From the NCBI GenBank assembly GCA_041394725.1, contig JAWKHR010000020.1, forward strand, positions 51,442 to 115,441: a stretch of 64,000 nucleotides of DNA, read 5' to 3'. The DNA is from JAWKHR01 sp041394725 (lineage in GTDB: Bacteria; Acidobacteriota; Vicinamibacteria; Vicinamibacterales; SCN-69-37). A model generated the notes under the pieces. The model had not been told where the DNA came from and searched no databases. It saw only the letters and a program-made list of their open reading frames with translations. This document shows, piece by piece, positions 43,351 to 51,631 of this stretch. Within the stretch, counting starts at the first letter, position 1, and every line of letters begins with the position of its first letter. A program made the translations under genes and the position numbers.

Positions 43351-44334
43351 ATGGCCACACGACGCGACTTCTTCCAGCAGTCCGCCCGGGTCATCCTGGG
43401 CGGCACCATCGCCAGCCGGATCCTCACGTCTCCGGCGTTCGCCCGGCCGGCGCTGGCCGGCGGCGCGTCCGCCCAGGCCGGTGCCGGGGCAACGCCGCAG
43501 GCGCCCGCCGTCACGCCCGTGTTCACCGCGCTGCGGCGGAACGTCGGCGTGTTCACCGGCCGGGGCGGCACGATCGGCTACCTCGTGGACCGCGGCGGCG
43601 TCGCGGTCGTCGACAGCCAGTTCCCCGACACCGCGCAGCTCTGCCTCGACGGCCTCAACTCGAGGTCGGGCAACCGGCCGGTGGACCTGCTGGTCAACAC
43701 GCACCACCACGCCGACCACACGTCCGGCAACATCGCCTTCAAGGGCGTGGCGAAGCGCGTGCTCGCGCACGCGACGGCCGCCCAGCACATGCGCCAGCCG
43801 CCGGGCCGCCCGGCGCCGACCGGGGAGCAGCTGTACCCGGGCGCGACGTTCACGAACGTCTGGCGTGAGCAGGTCGGCGACGAGTGGATCCGCGCGCAGT
43901 ACTTCGGCCGGGCCCACACGAGCGGCGACGCGGTCATCACCTTCGAGCGCGCGAATGTCGCCCACATGGGCGACCTGATGTTCAACCGGCGCCATCCGGT
44001 CATCGACCGGCCGGCCGGCGCGTCGATCGCCCACTGGGGGGCGGTGCTGGAACAGGCCGCCGCGGCGCACGACGCGGACACGATCTTCGTCTTCGGCCAC
44101 GCCGGCGCCAACCAGCCGATCACCGGCAGCCGCGCGGACCTGCGGCACTTCCGCGACTACCTCGCGGCGCTCCTGACGTTCGTGCGGGGCCGGATCGCGG
44201 CCGGCGACGGTGCCGAGGCCGTGGCGGCCATCCGCGACCCGCTGCCGGGGTTCGAGGACCACGGGCCGCTCACGGCCGCGCCGCTCCAGGCCGCCTTCGG
44301 CGAGATCACGGAAGGCACCGGCCTCGCGTCCTGA
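43351..44334 (+). CDS. Tat-exported metallo-beta-lactamase-fold hydrolase
   Basis: A 327-residue metallohydrolase. The N-terminus MATRRDFFQQSARVILGG is a twin-arginine signal, meaning export of a folded, metal-loaded enzyme. The metal motif HxHxDH is present in NTHHHADHTSGN (H118, H120, D122, H123), followed by GRAHTSGD with the next histidine and VFGHAG with the last. The family includes lactamases, glyoxalase II-like and lactonase enzymes; the substrate is unknown. It starts 14 bases after the M16 pair and probably shares their transcript. ATG at 43351 is fixed by the Tat signal. Confidence 0.9.
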   Translation: MATRRDFFQQSARVILGGTIASRILTSPAFARPALAGGASAQAGAGATPQAPAVTPVFTALRRNVGVFTGRGGTIGYLVDRGGVAVVDSQFPDTAQLCLDGLNSRSGNRPVDLLVNTHHHADHTSGNIAFKGVAKRVLAHATAAQHMRQPPGRPAPTGEQLYPGATFTNVWREQVGDEWIRAQYFGRAHTSGDAVITFERANVAHMGDLMFNRRHPVIDRPAGASIAHWGAVLEQAAAAHDADTIFVFGHAGANQPITGSRADLRHFRDYLAALLTFVRGRIAAGDGAEAVAAIRDPLPGFEDHGPLTAAPLQAAFGEITEGTGLAS

Positions 44335-44376
44335 CGCGACCGGTGCCTGGCGCCGGGACCGGCGGGCGCGGACGCG

Positions 44377-45264
44377 CTACTTCGTCTTGTTGATGGCGTA
44401 GACCAGCGCGCCGCCGCGCGGGATCTCGAACGTCCACCGCGGGCCCGCCGGCTCGTCGAGCATCGACATGCCCTCGCCGTCGATCAGGCTCGTCCAGAGC
44501 GCCGGCGGCGTGTCCTTCGGCAGGTGGGCGACGGCCTTCACGGTGGCGCGCGACGTGTTCGTCGCGATGAGCACCCAGACGCGCGTCGCGTCGAAGAGGC
44601 CGACCTCCAGGCCCGCGGGCACCGGCGGATCGATCACGACGGGCAGCGGCAGGCTCATCAGGCCGAGCAGGTCCGCGTTGAACCGGAACTGGCGCGCGAG
44701 CGCGCGCGCGTGCTCGAGCCAGGGCCGCGGGTCGCCCTTCGCGTCGCGCCACCCGCGTCCCCCGGTCTCGCCGGCGTCGAACGCGATCGCGCGGGCGCCG
44801 TGCGCCACCGCGCGCCAGACGATCGCCGGCAGGTCGCGCGCGTCCACGTCGCCGACGGGCACGTCCACCCACCGCACGCCGGCCAGCATCGCCGACTGCG
44901 CCGACACGCCGCGGCCGCGCACGCTCACGTGCAGGCCGATCCGGGCGGCCTCCTCGAGCACCGCCGCGGCGCCCGCCGACTGGCTCGCCGGCCACGTGAC
45001 CGAGGCGAAGCCGAGCGCCTGCAGCTCACCGAGGTCCTCGAGGCTCGGCGTGCCCGCCGGCGTGCCGCGGTACCAGATGGACACGACCGGCCCGGCAACC
45101 GGCGCGGCGGCCGACGCCGCCACCGGATCCTGGGATCCGACCGGATCCTGGGCCCCGACGGCCGGGCGCGCCCCCGCGATCGCGACGACCGCCAGGGGCA
45201 TCACCACCGCGCCGGTCATCCGCCGGGCGAGGGTCGTCCGTGACGTCGGGAACCTGCCGCTCAT
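44377..45264 (-). CDS. Secreted protein of unknown function, TIM-barrel-like
   Basis: I do not recognise a named family with confidence. The 295-residue protein has a basic N-terminus and hydrophobic segment (about 16-38), consistent with export. The next region contains two copies of QDPVG/QDPVA encoded by an 18-base tandem repeat. Later segments (IWYRGTPAGTPSLEDLGELQALGFASVTWPASQ, GVRWVDVPVGDVDARDLPAIVWRAVAHGARAIAFDAGETG) alternate strands and helices as in glycoside-hydrolase barrels of the GH42 type, and a C-terminal beta domain follows (ALWTSLIDGEGMSML). This suggests a sugar-related role, without proof. It lies between convergent MBL and upstream DUF5916 genes. Confidence 0.75.
   Translation of the reverse strand: MSGRFPTSRTTLARRMTGAVVMPLAVVAIAGARPAVGAQDPVGSQDPVAASAAAPVAGPVVSIWYRGTPAGTPSLEDLGELQALGFASVTWPASQSAGAAAVLEEAARIGLHVSVRGRGVSAQSAMLAGVRWVDVPVGDVDARDLPAIVWRAVAHGARAIAFDAGETGGRGWRDAKGDPRPWLEHARALARQFRFNADLLGLMSLPLPVVIDPPVPAGLEVGLFDATRVWVLIATNTSRATVKAVAHLPKDTPPALWTSLIDGEGMSMLDEPAGPRWTFEIPRGGALVYAINKTK
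45123..45158. repeat. 18-base tandem duplication in frame
   Basis: Two units, 45123-45140 and 45141-45158, both starting CCGGATCCTGGG and ending CCGA, differ at two positions. They duplicate six residues just after the signal peptide of the protein at 44377-45264. Confidence 0.8.
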
Positions 45265-45288
45265 GTGTCGTCCCGTCCTGACGACACT

Positions 45289-47571
45289 CTACCAGCGGAA
45301 CAGGCGGGTGAGCTTGACGACGAACGTCCGGGTCCGGAGCCGGGGCGGGAACCCGCCGTCGGCGGTCGATCGGCCGTCGCTGTAGACGACGAACAGCTCG
45401 CTGCCGGGCTGGTACTCCCAGCGGAAGCGGACGTTGGTGCTCACGCGTTCGGAGGCGGACCGGAACTGCACGAGCGCGCCGACGAACATCCGCGGCGTCA
45501 GCGTGTAGGTCAGTCGCGATCCGATCAGGTTGGCGCGGCCGCGGCCCTCGGGCGTGTCGATGCGGTTGATCGACAGCGTCGGCTCGGCGTAGACGCGGGA
45601 CGAGAACTCGACGCGCCCGCGCCACGAGATCTCCGTGATGGTGCCGCCGAAGAAACCGCCGCGACGTACCGAGACGTTGCCCGAGACCGGCCGCGCGGGC
45701 GACAGCTGGTAGCGCACTTCCATCGTCCGGGCGTCGTAGCCCCCGGCCGCGATCACGACGCCGTCGGCCGGCTCGAACGGCTCGTCGAGGCGCTCGAAAC
45801 CGTCGCTGGCCTGGATCGTCAGCTGGTCCGTGTTCGTGAACTCGACCCGGAACATCCCCTGCACGTCGCGCGATTCGAGCCGGCCCGCGGTGTCCTCGTA
45901 GTAGTCGACGCTGCCCTCCCAGGTCAGCTTGCGCACGCCCGGCAGGCTGGCGGGGCGCGGGCTGAACCGGGCCTGCCCGAACGATCGCCGGAAGGCGCTC
46001 CGCCGCAGGAACCCGACCTCCGGGTCGAAGTCGTCGCCGACGTAGAGGTGCTCCGCCTGCAGGCCGTACCGATCCGAGTTGTATTCCAGGCGGCCGCGAT
46101 AGCTGGCGCTCGGGCCGTCGAGGCCGGGCGAGCGCGTCCGGGCCCAGTAGGCCGTCGCGGACCATTCGGTCGTGAAGTTGAGCGAGGCATCGGCGCCCCA
46201 CGCGTAGTTCGCGCCGGCCAGGTCCGCGGCGCCGCGTCGCGTGCCGATCACGCCGATCCGGCTGCGCGCGCCGATGTCGCGGTTGACGCGGACCACCGAG
46301 TAGTCCGCGGCCGCCGCGCCGGCCGACGCCGACGCCCCGGTCCGCATCTGCAGCGCCCCGACCTGGAACCCGCCGGCCCGGCCCAGCAGCCGGCCGCCGC
46401 CGACGATCGGCACCAGGCCGTCGTCGGAAATCCCGATCCGCCGGCTGTAGAAGACCACCGGCGTGCTCGACTGGCCGCCGCCCGGCCCGCCGCCGCCCCC
46501 GCCGGCGCCGCCGAAGTTGAAGTAGTCCTGGCCCTCGAGGAAGAACTCGCGCTTCTCGGGAAAGAAGACGCTGAACCGCGTGAGGTTCACCTGCGCCTCG
46601 TCGTCCTCGACCTGCGCGAAGTCGGTGTTGTAGGTGAAGTCGGTCACGAACGACTGCGTGATCGCCCACTTCGCGTCCAGGCCGAATTCCGCCGTGCCGT
46701 CGTCCCTGATCGGCGGGTCGGCCTCGCGGTCCGTCACGCTCGACCCGAGCAGGTACGGCTTGACGTCGATGTTGCGCAGGCCGCGCGGCGGCACGATGCC
46801 CACGATCGTGGCGCCCGACGAGACCTTCGTCAGGCCGCGGCGTCCCCACGCCTGCGGGATCGGCGTGAGGTACGAGATCTCGTTCTTCCAGCGGACCACC
46901 CGCCGGAAGTTGATGCCCCACGGCCGGCCGTCCTCGCCGAAGCGGATCGACCGGAACGGGAAGCGGAACTCGACCGTCCAGCCGCCGTCGAACTCGCCCG
47001 TGCGCACCTCCCAGAGCCCGTTCCAGTTGTTGTTGGGCGCCTCGTTGGTGAGCTGGCCGTCCACCATGCCGCCCTGGGCATTCGCGTAGAAGTAGTAGCC
47101 GTTGCGACGGTCGTAGAACGTGTCGAACATCACCGCGAGGTGATCGTTGTTGAAGAGGTTGCGCGCGTCGCGCTGCATGTCGCTCATCACCCGCCGCGAC
47201 GGGTCGGACTCCCAGTTCCGCGCGGAGACGTAGACCGCCTCGTCGTCGTACCAGACCCAGACCTCGGTCTTCTCGGTGGCCGGCCGGCCCTCGAACGGTT
47301 CCTGCTCGACGAAGTCGCTCACGGCGGGCACGCGGCCGTACACCGCCTCGTCGAGCCGGCCGTCGAGCACGAGCGGCTCGGCCAGCCGGGTCGCGCGCAT
47401 CGTGACGCGGCCCGACGCGTCGCGCGAGACCATCGCCGGCGGGACCGGCGCGGCCGGGCCGTCGATGTCCGCCGGGGCCGACGGGCCGGACTGCGCCAGC
47501 GCGGGACCCGCGGTCGCCAGCAGGGCGACCATGGCCAGCAGGCCCGGCGGGCGGGTCCGGGGCGTATACAT
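45289..47571 (-). CDS. DUF5916 outer-membrane beta-barrel protein with CBM9-like domain
   Basis: A 760-residue exported protein. Residues 1-27 are a signal peptide. The N-terminal part (about 60-240) is a CBM9-like beta-sandwich (LAEPLVLDGRLDEAVYGRVPAVSDFVEQEPFEGRP, then FRFPFRSIRFGEDGRPWGINFRR). The rest matches DUF5916 (FSVFFPEKREFFLEGQDYFNFG, VGFLRRSAFRRSFGQARFSP), which is rich in amphipathic strands and ends in an aromatic residue (LFRW), as outer-membrane barrels do. A Gly-rich loop GGAGGGGGGPGGG sits at about residues 355-367. Function is not established for the family. ATG at 47571 has TATACT six bases upstream, suggesting leaderless transcription. Confidence 0.88.
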   Translation of the reverse strand: MYTPRTRPPGLLAMVALLATAGPALAQSGPSAPADIDGPAAPVPPAMVSRDASGRVTMRATRLAEPLVLDGRLDEAVYGRVPAVSDFVEQEPFEGRPATEKTEVWVWYDDEAVYVSARNWESDPSRRVMSDMQRDARNLFNNDHLAVMFDTFYDRRNGYYFYANAQGGMVDGQLTNEAPNNNWNGLWEVRTGEFDGGWTVEFRFPFRSIRFGEDGRPWGINFRRVVRWKNEISYLTPIPQAWGRRGLTKVSSGATIVGIVPPRGLRNIDVKPYLLGSSVTDREADPPIRDDGTAEFGLDAKWAITQSFVTDFTYNTDFAQVEDDEAQVNLTRFSVFFPEKREFFLEGQDYFNFGGAGGGGGGPGGGQSSTPVVFYSRRIGISDDGLVPIVGGGRLLGRAGGFQVGALQMRTGASASAGAAAADYSVVRVNRDIGARSRIGVIGTRRGAADLAGANYAWGADASLNFTTEWSATAYWARTRSPGLDGPSASYRGRLEYNSDRYGLQAEHLYVGDDFDPEVGFLRRSAFRRSFGQARFSPRPASLPGVRKLTWEGSVDYYEDTAGRLESRDVQGMFRVEFTNTDQLTIQASDGFERLDEPFEPADGVVIAAGGYDARTMEVRYQLSPARPVSGNVSVRRGGFFGGTITEISWRGRVEFSSRVYAEPTLSINRIDTPEGRGRANLIGSRLTYTLTPRMFVGALVQFRSASERVSTNVRFRWEYQPGSELFVVYSDGRSTADGGFPPRLRTRTFVVKLTRLFRW

Positions 47572-47577
47572 CAGGGC

Positions 47578-47583
47578 AGTATA
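47578..47583 (-). promoter_or_regulatory. -10 hexamer TATACT for a probably leaderless DUF5916 gene
   Basis: On the minus strand TATACT ends six bases before the ATG at 47571, so transcription would begin on the start codon. No Shine-Dalgarno sequence is present. Confidence 0.55.
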
Positions 47584-47618
47584 GTCCGCGGGGGGTCGCG
47601 GACCCGTCCGGAGGGCGG

Positions 47619-48254
47619 TCAGATCCAGAGACTGAGCGGCGGTTCGTTCACGATGACGCGCAGCAGATCGCCGCGCGAGACGATCCCGACGACCGCGCCC
47701 TTGTCGTCGGTCACCGGCACGGCCGGCAGGCGGAACTCGATCATCGCGCGCGCCACCCGCCGGACGTCCGAGACCGGATCCGTGCTGACCACCGGGCTCA
47801 CCATGACCTCCGCGACCGTGCGCGACAGCGCGTCGCGGATGCGGCCGTGCTCGACGTTCATCACCTGCAGCAGGTTCTCGGACGAGACGAGCCCGACCAG
47901 GCCGCGCTGGCGGTCGACGACCGGCGCCTCGTGCACCCGCCGCCCGGCGAGCGCCCGCCACGCATCGTCCACGCGCATGTCGGGCGTGAGCGTCAGCACC
48001 TGCCGGCTCATGACCTGATACGCGTGGTAGACCGGGCCGCGATCGGCCTGCGGGCGCACGGCGCTCTGGTACGCGGCCGCGGCGGTCCGGTAGCGATCGG
48101 ACTCCGGGGAGGCCGGCTCGCCCTCGAGGCGCAGCTCGGACTCCTCGCCGTCCTGGTCGATGCCGCGCCCCCGCCGGGTGGACGCCGAACGCTGGACGAG
48201 CTCCTCGAGCGAGCCGCGGAACAGCTGGCCGTCGAGCCCGTTGATCGCGAACAT
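47619..48254 (-). CDS. CBS-domain-pair protein
   Basis: A 211-residue cytoplasmic protein with two CBS domains. The first covers about residues 80-138 (VMSRQVLTLTPDMRVDDAWRALAGRRVHEAPVVDRQRGLVGLVS), the second about 146-205 (VMVSPVVSTDPVSDVRRVARAMIEFRLPAVPVTDDKGAVVGIVSRGDLLRVI). Such pairs bind adenosyl ligands and regulate other proteins. The first 75 residues are polar and probably flexible. The start ATG at 48254 has GGGGAGG about seven bases upstream and a TAGAAT -10 at 48275-48280, a conventional leadered gene in contrast to its neighbours. Confidence 0.9.
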   Translation of the reverse strand: MFAINGLDGQLFRGSLEELVQRSASTRRGRGIDQDGEESELRLEGEPASPESDRYRTAAAAYQSAVRPQADRGPVYHAYQVMSRQVLTLTPDMRVDDAWRALAGRRVHEAPVVDRQRGLVGLVSSENLLQVMNVEHGRIRDALSRTVAEVMVSPVVSTDPVSDVRRVARAMIEFRLPAVPVTDDKGAVVGIVSRGDLLRVIVNEPPLSLWI

Positions 48255-48361
48255 CGGGCCGCCTCCCCGCCCCGATTCTACCCGCCGCGATGCCCGGCGG
48301 AACGCCGGCCCGGCCAGGCCCGCCGGGACGGGCCAACCGCCGGTGTCCGCCCGTCGTCCAA

Positions 48362-48367
48362 TATTGT
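48362..48367 (+). promoter_or_regulatory. -10 hexamer TATTGT for a probably leaderless padR
   Basis: TATTGT ends five bases before the ATG at 48373, in an AT-rich island (CAATATTGTTCAAG) that also contains the palindrome CAATATTG. The palindrome may be the PadR operator. No ribosome-binding site is present. Confidence 0.55.
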
Positions 48368-48372
48368 TCAAG

Positions 48373-48702
48373 ATGTCGTCATTCTCCGAAAAGGGCCTGC
48401 TGGGCGAGCTGGAACTCCTCGTGCTGCTGGCCGTCGTGCGCCAGCGCGACCGGGGCTATGCCGTGTCGCTGCGCGACGAGATCGCCGAGCGCACGGGCAT
48501 CGAGCTGGGCCGCGGGTCCGTCTACGTCACGCTCGACCGGCTCGCGCGCAAGGGCTACCTGGCGTCGCGCATGGGCGACCCGACCCCCGAGCGCGGGGGC
48601 AAGGCGCGGCGACTGTTCACGATCACGCCCGCGGGTGAGCGCGCCCTCGCCGCCGCGGACCGGGCGCGCGCGCGGATGCGACCCGCCCGGCAGGCGCGAT
48701 GA
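48373..48702 (+). CDS. PadR-family transcriptional regulator
   Basis: A 109-residue PadR protein: LLGELELLVLLAVVRQRDRGYAVSLRDEIAERTG, GRGSVYVTLDRLARKGYLASRMGD and RRLFTITPAGERALAAADRA, then a short basic tail. It lacks an effector domain. The stop overlaps the permease ATG (ATGA, 48699-48702). It diverges from the CBS gene, sharing a 118-base intergenic region. Confidence 0.91.
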   Translation: MSSFSEKGLLGELELLVLLAVVRQRDRGYAVSLRDEIAERTGIELGRGSVYVTLDRLARKGYLASRMGDPTPERGGKARRLFTITPAGERALAAADRARARMRPARQAR

Positions 48703-51392
48703 CCGGCCCGGGACGCCTGCCCGCGCCGGCGAGGTGGGCGCTCGCGTGCCTGCCGGCCGACTGGCGCGAGTCGGTCGAAGGCGACCTCGAGGAGGAACGC
48801 CGGCGGCGCGCCGCGCGCGGCAGGCCGATGTCGGCCGCACGCCTGACGACCGCCGTCATCGTCGTGGCGACGCGCCTGGCGCTGGCGCGCGCGACGACCA
48901 CGCCGCGGCTCGGGCCGCGAGCCGGGAGGACCAGGATCATGCGGGGATTCGGCCACGACCTGCGACACGCGCTCCGCCGGCTGCGCGATCAGCCGGGCTA
49001 CGCGGTGATCGCCGCGCTCACGCTCGCGATCGGCATCGGGGCGAACACGGCGGTCTTCACCCTCGCCCACTGGCTGCTCCTGCGCGACGTGCCGGGCATC
49101 GAGGCGCCGTCGCGCCTGGTGTCGATGGGGTTCGGCGGGCAGAGCGGCGCGCGGGCGCCGGTCTCGTTCGTCACGATCGAGGCGCTGCGCGCGGGCATGC
49201 CGGCGCTCGACGGCCTGGCCGGCTACAGCAGCTTCGACCTGCACGTCGGGACGACCGCGGCGGAGGCCGCCCGCGTCGAGGCGGAGGTCGTCACCGGCAA
49301 CTACTTCAGCGTGCTCGGCCATCCCGTCGGCCTCGGCCGCGGCTTCGGCGCCGACGACGAGCGGGCGGGCGCGCCGGCGCGGGCCGTCGTCAGCGACCGC
49401 CTCGCGCGCCGCCTGTTCGGCGCGGCCGCGTCGGCGCTCGACCGGACGCTCGCCGTGAACGGCCATCCGTTCACGGTGACCGGCGTCGCGCGGCCCGGCT
49501 TCCACGGCGCGAGCCGGCTCGGCGGCGCCGACCTCTGGGTGCCGATCGGCCAGCATCGCGCGGCGCTGCCCATGTATCGCGGCGACGCGCTGACCGACCC
49601 GGGCGTCGATCCGTTCTTCGGGATGATCGGACGCCTCGCGCCGGGCGCGTCGGTCGAACTCGCCGGCCAGCAGGCCGACGCGGTCCGCGCGAGCCTCGCG
49701 GCCGCGACGCCCGATCGTCGCCCCGCCGACTGGACGTACCTCGTCCGGCCCGGCATCGAGTGGCGGCCGTGGGTGCGCAGCCGGCTCTCGGACACGGTCA
49801 CGTTCCTGACCGGGGCGGTCTCGCTGCTCCTCCTGCTCACCTGCGCGAACCTGGCGACGCTGGTGCTGGCGCGCGCGCAGGGCCGCCGGCAGGAAACCGC
49901 GACGCGGCTGGCCCTCGGTGCGTCGCGCTGGCGCGTCGCGCGGCTCCTGATGGCCGAGAGCCTCGTGCTGGCGGTCGCGGCCTCGGCCATCGCCGTCGGC
50001 GTGGCGGCGGTCGCGGGCCGCGTGCTCGAAGGCACGTCGCTGGTTCCAGGCGCGCCGCCGATCGCCCGCGTCCCCGTCGCCTGGCCGGTGCTGGGCTTCG
50101 CGCTGGCGGTCGCCGTCGTCGTCGCACTGCTGGCGACCGTGGTGCCGGCCTTGCGCGGCAGCCGCCTCGACCTGCGCGCCGGGCTCGACCAGGCGGGGCG
50201 GTCGCTCGCGGCCGGCCGCACGCGCGCCGCGCGCCTGTTGACGGCCGCGCAGGTGGCCGTGTCGATCGCGCTGCTCGTCGGCGCGGCGCTCCTCGTGCGC
50301 TCGATGGCCGGGCGACTGGCGATCCCGACGGGCTTCGACCCCGCGTCGGTGCTGTCGTTCTCGGTCGAGCCCGGCCTGCAGGGGTACGGTCCGCGCCAGG
50401 AAGCGTTCTATCGCGACCTGCTGGCAGGGGTGCGCGCGGTGCCGGGCGTGCGCGCGGCCGGCCTGTCGTGGCTCGGCCTCTACTCGAACGGCGCGGCCGA
50501 CACGCGATTCACCGTCGAAGGCGCGCCCGGCGACGAGCCGATTTCGGCCGCGAGCAACATGGTGTCGCCGGGCTTCTTCGGCGCGCTCGGGCTGCCGTTC
50601 GTCGCCGGCCGTGACTTCGAGGCGCGCGAGTTCCAGCGGAGCGATGCGACGGGCGACGGCGTGCTGATCCTCACCGAGTCGCTCGCCCGCCGCGCCTTCG
50701 GCTCGGCCGAGGCCGCGATCGGCCGCCACGTCGTGATGGCGTATCCCGAGGGGCGCGTCCGCACGGTCGTCGGCGTCGTCGGCGACACGCGCCAGCGCCA
50801 GATCGTGACCGACACGGGCGAGATGGTGTTCGAGCCGTTCGGCCAGACGTTCCCGGCCGGCTTCGCCTCGGTGGTGGTCGCGCTCGCCGCGCCCCTCGAC
50901 CGCGTGCTCCCCGGCGTCCGCCAGGTGGTGGACGGCCTCGACCCGGACCTGCCGATCTACGACGTCGCGCGCCTGGACGACGCCATCCGCCGGCGGTTCT
51001 CCGGCGAGCTGCTCGTGATGCGCCTCACCCTCGTCTTCGCCGGCCTGGCGACGATGCTCGCGGCGGTCGGGCTCTACGGCGTGCTCGCGCGATCGATTGC
51101 CGACCGGCGGCGGGAGTTCGGCATCCGCACCGCGCTCGGCGCGACGCCCGGCGGGCTGGTCTCGCTGGTCGTCCGCGAGGCGGCGGGGGTCGTCGTCACG
51201 GGCGCGGTGATCGGCGTGCCGCTCTGCTGGATGCTCGCCGGCTACGTGCGCAGCCGCCTCTTCGGCGTGACCGTGCTCGACCCGTGGTCGGCCGCGGCCG
51301 CGACGCTCGTGCTGGTCGCGGTCGCGCTGGTGGCCGCGCTGCCGGCGGCGCGTCGGGCGGCCGGGCTGGATCCGGCGGCCGTCCTCCGCTGA
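48699..51392 (+). CDS. ADOP-type duplicated FtsX/MacB-like permease
   Basis: An 897-residue ADOP permease with the PadR-coupled N-terminal domain (residues 1-80, LPADWRESVEGDLEEERRRRAARGR). The permease body begins GFGHDLRHALRRLRDQPGYAVIAALTLAIGIGANTAVF. The middle membrane block is LLLLTCANLATLVLARAQGRRQETATRLALGASRWRVARLL and the last is AVGLYGVLARSIADRRREFGIRTALGATPGGL. No ATPase gene is nearby. The start is set by the overlap with padR. Confidence 0.92.
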   Translation: MTGPGRLPAPARWALACLPADWRESVEGDLEEERRRRAARGRPMSAARLTTAVIVVATRLALARATTTPRLGPRAGRTRIMRGFGHDLRHALRRLRDQPGYAVIAALTLAIGIGANTAVFTLAHWLLLRDVPGIEAPSRLVSMGFGGQSGARAPVSFVTIEALRAGMPALDGLAGYSSFDLHVGTTAAEAARVEAEVVTGNYFSVLGHPVGLGRGFGADDERAGAPARAVVSDRLARRLFGAAASALDRTLAVNGHPFTVTGVARPGFHGASRLGGADLWVPIGQHRAALPMYRGDALTDPGVDPFFGMIGRLAPGASVELAGQQADAVRASLAAATPDRRPADWTYLVRPGIEWRPWVRSRLSDTVTFLTGAVSLLLLLTCANLATLVLARAQGRRQETATRLALGASRWRVARLLMAESLVLAVAASAIAVGVAAVAGRVLEGTSLVPGAPPIARVPVAWPVLGFALAVAVVVALLATVVPALRGSRLDLRAGLDQAGRSLAAGRTRAARLLTAAQVAVSIALLVGAALLVRSMAGRLAIPTGFDPASVLSFSVEPGLQGYGPRQEAFYRDLLAGVRAVPGVRAAGLSWLGLYSNGAADTRFTVEGAPGDEPISAASNMVSPGFFGALGLPFVAGRDFEAREFQRSDATGDGVLILTESLARRAFGSAEAAIGRHVVMAYPEGRVRTVVGVVGDTRQRQIVTDTGEMVFEPFGQTFPAGFASVVVALAAPLDRVLPGVRQVVDGLDPDLPIYDVARLDDAIRRRFSGELLVMRLTLVFAGLATMLAAVGLYGVLARSIADRRREFGIRTALGATPGGLVSLVVREAAGVVVTGAVIGVPLCWMLAGYVRSRLFGVTVLDPWSAAAATLVLVAVALVAALPAARRAAGLDPAAVLR

Positions 51393-51631
51393 GGGACGGG
51401 TGAAGCCCGGCGGACCGTCCGGAATCGTGGCCGGCAACTGACCGCGCGAGATTCCAGACCCGGCCGAGGCCGGATCGCCGCCCGCCGCGCAGACCCTTGC
51501 GCGCCCTCTGGCGTCATTCTTGCTGACATGGTCTGCTGGTAGTGATCTCGCAGGCCGTGGCCCCTTCCGGTCCCAGGGGGTCAGACAGCTGCTGGCCATC
51601 GGTCCACGGCCACACCGCAGGGAGCTCGATC
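51393..51631. other. Intergenic region upstream of the metallopeptidase/propeller/barrel gene
   Basis: This 239-base gap shows no gene. It should carry the terminator of the permease unit and the promoter of the next gene. TGGTAGTGATC near 51536-51546 is a weak -10-like area. The only clear signal is the ribosome-binding site AGGGAG at 51619-51624 before the ATG at 51632. Confidence 0.5.
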
